From the NCBI RefSeq assembly GCF_901709675.1, contig NC_051087.1, positions 9,822,884 to 9,886,883 on the forward strand: DNA of 64,000 nt, given 5' to 3'. Of the stretch, positions 49,101 through 64,000 are shown piece by piece (positions within the stretch are counted from its first letter, which is position 1; every line of letters starts with the position of its first letter). Source of the stretch: Syngnathus acus. Its lineage: Eukaryota > Chordata > Actinopteri > Syngnathiformes > Syngnathidae. The position numbers and the translations under genes are program-made. The notes below the pieces were generated by a model, which was given only the letters and a program-made list of their open reading frames with translations, was not told the origin of the DNA and did no database searches.

Positions 49101-49290
49101 CATCCGTCCATCCATTGCAGGAGGCAGGACAGACCTGGAATGGTCCCATTTACTGTCCTCGATTAGTCGAGAATGCAAGTAGGTGATGCAGACTAAGGAC
49201 ACCTGGAAATGTTTGACATCTGAGTCTCTTATTTAAGCTCTTTTGATGTAGCCCATACCCTATTTAAACTAGCTTCAAGTGTCTATGTCA

Positions 49291-49400
49291 CAAATGTCAA
49301 AATCAAGGCCTGGGGGCCAAATCTGGCCCCCGACATCACTTTATGTGGCCCGTGACAACACTGAGATGAAATTTTGCAAACCCCCCCATTTAAATTAAAT
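49291..49400. mobile_element. Diverged fragment of the hAT-like MITE family
   Basis: CAAGGCCTGGGGGCCAAATCTGGCCCCCGACATCACTTTATGTGGCCCG-type order (termini and subterminal arm) matches the right arm of the 2082-2431 element in reverse complement. The terminus itself is mutated (AAATGTCAAAATCAAG). Confidence 0.6.
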
Positions 49401-50009
49401 TGAATAATTGGCTAAACAAAAGGGCACACTGCTATTTATAGGTGGTGCGCCACTGTGGTTGCATTTCCATGTAAACGATAGATTATGCTTTGGAAGATGT
49501 ATTCAAAACAAAGCAAGCACTGCAAAAAATATACATCTTTTTTTTTTAATTGTTATATACATTATTTAAACCTGACATCATACACTAGAGGATGCATGCA
49601 CTGCACTTAACCAGCACTCATAGGTGTCCTACATGTTTTGTCCATTGAAATTTACAGTAAATAAAACATTCAGTACAACTCGTGGCCCAAAAGACAAAGA
49701 CCCGATTATCTTAAAATACACTTACAAGTTCATACAATACAATGTGACGTGACTCAAGTAATTGAATTAACAAACATTTCTAATCCTGCTCAGCAAGATT
49801 TGTTCCATCTGTGATGTGTCTGTGCTTTGGTATCTGTGTGTGAACATATTTTTCTGATTGCGTATGACACATCTGGCGACGTCACGAAAATCCAACTTGT
49901 GATATTCCCGTGCTGCTGTTAGACTGCAGCAAGCAAACACACAGCGAATTCCACCAACTAGAAAGTACGTATAAAATTCCATTTTTTTGTTGTGTTGCCC
50001 ATGAAATGC

Positions 50010-50131
50010 CAAGTAAAAAAAAACAGCCTCCAGTATAGTCCAATGTAGCTGTACTGTTTTTCAGTATCTTTACACTTAGGTAATTGTGAGCACGTTAATG
50101 CCCAGTAAACGTCTCTTCCCCCCAAGAACCC
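50010..50131 (-). pseudogene. Possible degenerate remnant of the htra3 PDZ-region exon
   Basis: After a CAG acceptor at 50,132 the phase-0 reading starts GFLGGRDVYWALTCSQLPK. It faintly recalls the RFIGIRM...LTPSLVDELK start of HtrA PDZ exons (FLG-R...LT-S...K spacing). The rest (GG...GD core, VRRGN end) is absent. This is a weak, by-eye match and may be coincidence. Confidence 0.25.
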
Positions 50132-50202
50132 CTGAGAACACAAGACAGTTATTAGTAAATACTTAAGGACTGAATAGCAGTTTCAGGCCCTGAAAATCTC
50201 AC

Positions 50203-53087
<2,885 letters not shown>

Positions 53088-53089
53088 GC

Positions 53090-56000
53090 TGAAGATGATG
53101 TGATAGTGACATTAATTAAAAGACAAGTAGAAAATATATCAAATTCTCAAGCCCTGAAAGAAGTCTGCAGACTCGACCACATTACTGTAGGAAGATTCCC
53201 GGACCTGCAATCATGGGCGTAGTTGAAAGGAGGGCGACGAAGGGAGGGCGACGGGGTAGGGGTGGCGGCTCCTTCCAGTCAGAATACAATGGACATACTC
53301 ACGGTTCAGCATCTTCAGTTTCACCTATCTGTAGGCATTTTTTTTTTTTTTTTTTTTTGCGGGGTGATTGCTAACTTTCACATAACTTTTATTCCCTACA
53401 TGCACTAAGAAAGTGATTGAACATGTATTAGTCAGTAGGGTAATTATTATTGGGTGTGCAGTTATCAAAAAGGGGATTGCATGAAACTGACAGTAAAAAT
53501 ACATGTTAACCTTTTTAGTTTGCACTTTTTAAGTACAGGACTTGCATTAGTACTTACAGTCTTTGCTTGCATTAGTAACTGTATTTCTATAATCAAAACA
53601 TTCGGATTTATATAGAGTTTGTGGAATATGAAAATGCAAATCCGCCTTTTGTTTTTTAATCCATTTCACGGGGTGGACATTTTGCCTTGGGTTGCCATGC
53701 TGACGACTGGAAATGACACCACAGTGCCTAAAGCTTCAGTTTGTGAATCTCACATGAGCAAACCCAGAAAACTGGTGGTCATTAGCTGAGCCCTTAGGCA
53801 CTGTGATCAAGTCAAATTTACTTAATAAGCCCTTAATTACAAAGAGTCTCAAAGGGGTCATTAAGGGAGCCCGAGCAAGCCCTTCGGCACTGTGGTCAAT
53901 AAGTCAAGTCAAATTTATTTATATAGCCCTTAATCACAAAAGACTGTCAAAGGGCTTTACAGACCTACAGTAGATACATTAACATCTCTGGCTTCATTTT
54001 CAGGTGGCAGCAAGTGGCAAAATGGCTACCCACTGAGATGGATAAATATAGCTGCTTAACTCATATTCCACAAATGCATTAATCAGAATACTGTGTTTAT
54101 ACTAGTGGGGACACAGAACCACATTATAGCAAATAGGTTCTTTGACCTGACTTGCCCTTAAATAAATGTTCTAAATCATTCTGCTTTCCCTCCTTCAGTC
54201 GTGGCACACTCACATAATGAGTGTAGTAAGAAAAGGTCAACGATTACATACAATGTTACAAGCTGTAGCAATTTGCGTGATCATTAAAATATGGTGGTTA
54301 ATTCAGTGTTATAGCTTATGTGCCACCTATGACACATGTACGCGTGGAAATTAAAGTCCTCGAGAGATTGGACTGATGATCATCCTCACACATTCCAAAA
54401 CGTTCTTCTTGCAACACAAGATTCTCAATTGTCCAGAGATGTGAATGGAAGCGTAACTGAATGCTTGTTTGTTTGCAGGTGAACTTCACAATTATTGATC
54501 CCAGTATATTTCATCTTTACCACCTCATATGTAGTGTTCATACAAATATGAATCATAAGCGAGGCACTAAATGACCTGCATCACAGTGCGTTAATACGCA
54601 GCCTGTCTGGATTTAGTTTTTACGTGACATCTTTACCTTCAATAAGCAATATAATCAACTCTGCCAAGATGGTAAAATATACAGTAGCTGCTGCTACAAC
54701 TACTACCAATAATTATTATCATCACTATTATTATAAAACCCCTTTATACAGACCTAGGAACGCATTGAAAATCAGTTAAAATATTAGTACAGTAAATATT
54801 TGGGGTATTTTTAACAGTCATAATACACTGAGTTTAATAATCAAATAAACAATGAGAATCTGTACAACAGAATGTTGCAGTCTAAATGGATAAGACGGGA
54901 GCTTCCAAGCGATTTTTTAAGGGTCGGTAATCTTACGTTTAATTTAAAAGTAAACACTGGATTAAAACATAAAATTGCATTATTTGACTGGCTGAAGAAG
55001 CCACAGTTGGAGCAAAACGGCAAACTTATATTTTGGTCCTCAAATGCATACAGCCTGAAGAATATACTGTAAGTCACATAGATTTCCTTTGCCACTTCAA
55101 ACATGGCGAGTGCCACATTTTGTAAAAGCAGAGCACAGTTACCATAGCGGGTGAGTAACAAAAGCTGCAGCATTAGAGATGGCTTAATATTTAATTTCTC
55201 AAGTGTAAATCTAATTCCCTCGTGGCACAGCAAAGGATTCTTCATGTTTTTTGTCAGGATGAGACAAAGACCAAAAAAAAGCCATAAAACACCACCAATT
55301 GCAGGTTAAATGCTCCCAAAGCTTATTAATTGTGTTAAATATACAACTTTGATCATACAATCATCAAGGTGGAATAAAAATGTCAAGATGCATACATAAG
55401 GAAGAAAATCCATGGCAACGACTTTCCTCTTTAAATAATAAGTCACAAAGAGGGGTGACAGTGGTGCCATTCTCCATGCAGAGGTAAATACATGTCAAAG
55501 AACAAATACATTCAGTGTTGTGAGATTGTTTTTGACAGTACTCACTCCCTGTGAAATGTTTAAAAAAAACACGTGTATAAATAGTAAACATTCAAGCATT
55601 ATGTCCTCTTCCTCTTTTCATGAGGCTTAAGTTCAAGTTTTAAACAAGATATATGTATGGTTTTTTTTTTTCTTGAGGCTTTACAGAATCTTTCTGCAGA
55701 CAAGAGTTTGGCAGTAGCACTGTAAGGGTTGAAGACACTGGCTTTGTGTTTGTTCAACACATTTTGGAAAGGTTTATCAAATTTAGTGAAAGTGGCCTAA
55801 CAAAGCAAAATGAAACTTTCTGGAGGTTCTTTACAAATGCACTTTTTTGGGGGCAATATTTTATGAGAATGTCAAACACCTGTGGACCACAGAGGTCTTT
55901 TTTTTGTCACTTGACCCACTGGTAAAACCCGTGAATAGTATAAAATTGTGGACAAAAAATACAGACAAAAAAAATCTTGCCTGGTTTAGCTATAAACAAA

Positions 56001-56225
56001 GCTCATTTAGGCTGATTATCTAACCATGACAACCCCGTATAGGCTCGATCGATAGGAAACACTAACAATGTAATGTTATCCTCTCAAGCGTCATTCACAT
56101 CATACACTGCCCTCACAATAAGTGCTTGGTAAAAACATTCTTTATCCTACTTCTTCAGAATATCCCCTCACTTATTTGACACTTTTTGCCTTCAGAACCA
56201 AAACCAACACTGATACACCCTCTCT
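53090..56225. other. htra3-pi4k2b intergenic region
   Basis: No exon recognised. Contains a long poly-T at 53,339-53,358, two adjacent copies of a fish repeat at 53,810-53,965, and AT-rich sequence. The segment near 56,225 should include the pi4k2b 3' UTR. Confidence 0.5.
53810..53965. repeat. Two neighbouring copies of an abundant fish interspersed repeat
   Basis: Copy 2 (about 53,900-53,965) reads AAGTCAAATTTATTTATATAG then AGGGCTTTACAG, the classic teleost repeat with an AAATTTATTTATATAGC core. Copy 1 (about 53,810-53,865) is a diverged version (CAAGTCAAATTTACTTAATA). Both are preceded by a GGCACTGTGATCAA/GGCACTGTGGTCAA segment, suggesting local duplication of a larger unit. Confidence 0.65.
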
Positions 56226-61624
<5,399 letters not shown>

Positions 61625-61689
61625 TGTCACGCAATTCTTACCCCTTAAATTTACACTAATAAAATACCACACTCTGTTTAGACTTGCGA

Positions 61690-61880
61690 AGAATCCATTC
61701 TAAATTGAATTGTATCTTTAAGAGCACATAGACGCCAAACACGTTATTTCAAGCCAGCTCATTTCGTTCACACTGAACATGACTGCATTCGCCGACTGTC
61801 TGACTTCCTGGTTTACTTAGTACGCATGCTCACTCGACGTTTTCCACTGTTGCCTTCGCGTTCTGTTCGTAAATCGAGAA
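61690..61880 (-). promoter_or_regulatory. Probable pi4k2b promoter region
   Basis: Upstream of the first coding exon with several CpGs (CTCGACGTTTTCC, CCTTCGCGTTCTG) in a mixed-composition stretch. No TATA box. Start site not assignable. Confidence 0.35.
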
Positions 61881-61999
61881 TTTTTCCGAACATTAAGCTT
61901 TCATAAATATCTATTTTTAAAAAATAAAACGTACAAATTCTGTTGTGGTAATAGTTTTGATATCCAAGTCCGACAAACGTAAGTGTAACAACATTTTAT

Positions 62000-62200
62000 A
62001 ATTTTGCACTGTACAAGCACTTTGTACTTTATAATTATCTTATTTCATATTTTTATATAGAATGTCACTTTTTTTAACCAGCCGAAATACCTCTACATTG
62101 CTGAAAGCCGTATGCAACGAAATTTCGTTTTGTACACACCTAGTGTTGACAAAATGACAATAAAGTTCTGTCTAAGTCTAAGTCTAAGTCTAAGTCATAA
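62000..62200 (+). mobile_element. Non-LTR retrotransposon 3' end with (CTAAGT)n tail
   Basis: GCAACGAAATTTCGTTTTGT, then ATGACAATAAAGTTCTGTC, then four CTAAGT-type hexamers. This is the typical 3' end of a fish LINE with a short tandem tail. 5'-truncated. It sits just upstream of the pi4k2b promoter area. Confidence 0.7.
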
Positions 62201-63652
62201 TTGAACAATTAGACGGCTATATAATATTAAATTAACAATAGTCATATACCAGACCCAATAGATCGGATTATTTTCAGTCAATCACGGTACAAGATCATAA
62301 AATTATATGATATGTATATCATAGTCCTAAATGAGAGGAGTGAGAGCTTTTACAGTAATGGATTCACCAACTCGTTTTTTTATGTCACCACTAGATGTCA
62401 ATACTGATACACACGTAAAGATAAGGCCACGCGTTGAGTCTCAGCAAAACCAGAATTGTTTTCAAACGCTTTCCTTTCCACACACTTCTATGAAATCATA
62501 CGTATTACAGACATACAATAAGTTGTTTCACAATTCAGCCACATTTTGCATTGCTCTATTAAATAGAGTCTATTTTACTGTCTGCTTGCCCCTGTTGAGT
62601 CCACTTTCCATTCACAGGTTCTCTTCCTGGCTTTGAAATCAAACTGTGATGAAGCTTCAATTCTGATCTTACACTTGCCACAGCTCTATGCTAACCCCTG
62701 GCTCCTCCACATACAGCCCTCTGCCCCTTCATCACCACCCCTCTCTCTAATATGGCAGTGCATTTGAAACATGCAAATGAGCAGTCAACCAGCTGGTTTC
62801 ACAGCAGCCATGTGATTTATCAAGGTAGGAGGTTAGGGGGTGAAGGAGACACAGGAAGGGGAGGGAGAAGAGCAAGGAGTGCTTGGGATTCAGCAAAAGG
62901 GGGGTTAATCTTGGTGGATGAGAGAGACAGTCACATTCAAAGGCATTCTAGACACAAAGCATCATTCAAACAAGTCCAATTTGCTTTGTCTCCATGCTCT
63001 ATGTTGGTTTTTGTATTTGTTCATTAGGGCACACTTGGTGAGTATTAACCGTCTAACACATAGGTGTCAAACCCAAGGCCACGGGGGCCAGATACGACCC
63101 ACCACACCCTTTTATGTGGCCCGCGAAGACAAATTGTGCAAGGATTTTGTGTCAGTTCTAAAATTATAAATTGTCTTCACTTTTGAAAAATTGCTAGGAA
63201 TTTTTAGCACGATTCATATTTTTTAAATATCTGAAGTTTTTATTCCCATCAGGTGACAACCCATACATTACGTATAGCCTACTTCAGACTCTTCTTGTAT
63301 GATCTGCCAGCAGTTTCCACTCATGCCTATTCTTTCCTCCCACTTTTCCATCCCTACAGTATGGCTGCCCGTGAGGAGGCTACATATTCCATTAACCCAC
63401 AGTTCATCTAATTTCCAATGGCGCACTTGTGATTGCTTTGTAAATAAGAACAGTTTTCTGAGTTTGTTTTTTATCCTGTTGGGAAATGTAAAAATACATG
63501 TAGTGTATACATGATTAACACTTTTTTTTTCTTTTAAATGAAATACACCAATACTGTGTTTTCCATAATTCTTATTTTTTCTCTTCTCCTCGTCAGTCAA
63601 TGATAATATATCAGTTTGGTCAGTCCAGTTGGTTTCAGACAGTTTCTGGTCT
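62200..63652. other. Region between pi4k2b and the LIM gene
   Basis: No exon recognised. Contains the hAT-like fragment at 63,060-63,250. The segment near 63,652 should hold the LIM-gene 3' UTR. Confidence 0.5.
63060..63250. mobile_element. Truncated, inverted copy of the hAT-like MITE
   Basis: Starts ATAGGTGTCAAACCCAAGGC and continues through TTTATGTGGCCCGCGAAGAC and AAATTGTGCAAGGATTTTG. It aligns with the right half of the 2082-2431 element in reverse complement. The other end is not recognisable. Confidence 0.75.
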
Positions 63653-63983
63653 TCACCTGTTACCTGTTGAGAGAAAATCATATGGAGGAAATATATATTT
63701 CAGTACAACAATCGGATGTTTAGATTTGAGTGTGTGTTAAACTACCTCTTGGACCAAACATCTTCATGTAGCAGTATGAGCAATATGGCTTCTCATCATA
63801 CTGAAACACAATCATCAAGAATATTTTTTTACATTCTTTATCAATCGTTTTGCTTTTTTTTTTTGTCCCAGATTCCCAATTTAGTTACCTCAGCATGTTG
63901 TCCAGCGGTGAGCTGTCTTTTACACTTTTGACATTTCAGGCACAGTGGGTGGTAATCTTTTCCCAAAGACCTCTTCTTCTCAC
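63653..63983 (-). CDS. 3' end of a CRIP-type single LIM-domain protein (partial)
   Basis: Three minus-strand exons: 63889-63983, 63746-63800 and 63653-63663; the 5' exons lie beyond the right edge. The two larger ones encode [16 protein letters not shown][11 protein letters not shown] and [18 protein letters not shown], which follow the CRIP1/CRIP2/CRIP3 LIM pattern (SLGKDWHRPCLKCEKC...GKPYC...MFGPKG). Zinc ligands visible: His and Cys of HPLC, the CxxC of CQKC, and CSYC. LIM proteins of this type are small zinc-binding adaptors. The last exon adds only Asn-Arg after GPRG before TGA, shorter than the usual glycine-rich tail. Which CRIP paralogue this is cannot be decided from the fragment. 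Confidence 0.75.
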
Positions 63984-64000
63984 CTGCACCAACATGAGTG

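Larger units (their letters stand above)
43640..50200. other. gpr78-htra3 intergenic region
   Basis: No gene supported. It contains an RFX X-box-like site at 44,241-44,254, a C+CpG-rich patch at about 45,285-45,365, a LINE 3' end at 45,898-46,135, and a hAT-like fragment at 49,291-49,400. Open frames at 45,434-45,751 and 46,564-47,013 (plus strand) have no recognisable family motif. In human, TRMT44 and ACOX3 occupy the equivalent interval; neither is seen. Confidence 0.5.

Noticed and set aside
63268-63681. 137-codon minus-strand open frame as the C-terminus of the LIM protein
   Set aside because: It is in the wrong phase for the preceding LIM exon; in the correct phase translation stops after two residues.

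Overview
The window is vertebrate nuclear DNA, almost certainly from a percomorph-type teleost. The genes are split into short exons with GT-AG introns, intergenic DNA is AT-rich, and there are many microsatellites. Repeats are typical of fish: hAT, Tc1, mariner and pogo-like remnants, and LINE 3' tails. There are no bacterial-style operons, CRISPR arrays or recognisable RNA genes. All exon boundaries below were placed by hand from splice signals, reading phase and similarity to known protein families.

Layout. Positions 1-32,558 hold no gene I can support; this is a desert with decayed transposons and several unique, non-repetitive blocks that look like candidate regulatory elements. From 32,559 to the right edge all five recognised genes lie on the minus strand: cpz (carboxypeptidase Z, 13 exons, 32,559-39,578), gpr78 (orphan GPCR, 3 exons, 41,080-43,268), htra3 (secreted HtrA protease, about 50,203-53,087), pi4k2b (type II PI 4-kinase beta, 11 exons, 56,226-61,624), and the 3' end of a CRIP-type LIM-domain gene (63,653-63,983) that continues beyond the window. 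The intervals 43.6-50.2 kb and 53.1-56.2 kb contain repeats and otherwise unexplained sequence.

Context. The order HTRA3, GPR78, CPZ on one strand matches human 4p16.1, where HMX1 follows CPZ. The left desert is therefore a plausible HMX1-side regulatory landscape, although hmx1 itself is not in the window. ACOX3 and TRMT44, which lie between HTRA3 and GPR78 in human, were not seen here. PI4K2B is on 4p15.2 in human, so its position next to htra3 reflects rearrangement. The genes do not form one pathway. cpz and htra3 encode secreted matrix proteins linked to Wnt and TGF-beta signalling, gpr78 is a constitutively active-type orphan receptor, and pi4k2b is a membrane lipid kinase.

The most unusual observation is in htra3. 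The small exon encoding the catalytic GNSGG motif reads as 34 nt instead of the 33 nt needed to keep frame, because of one extra G in a G4C4 run. The downstream PDZ domain is not recognisable. This is either an assembly error or a decaying gene.
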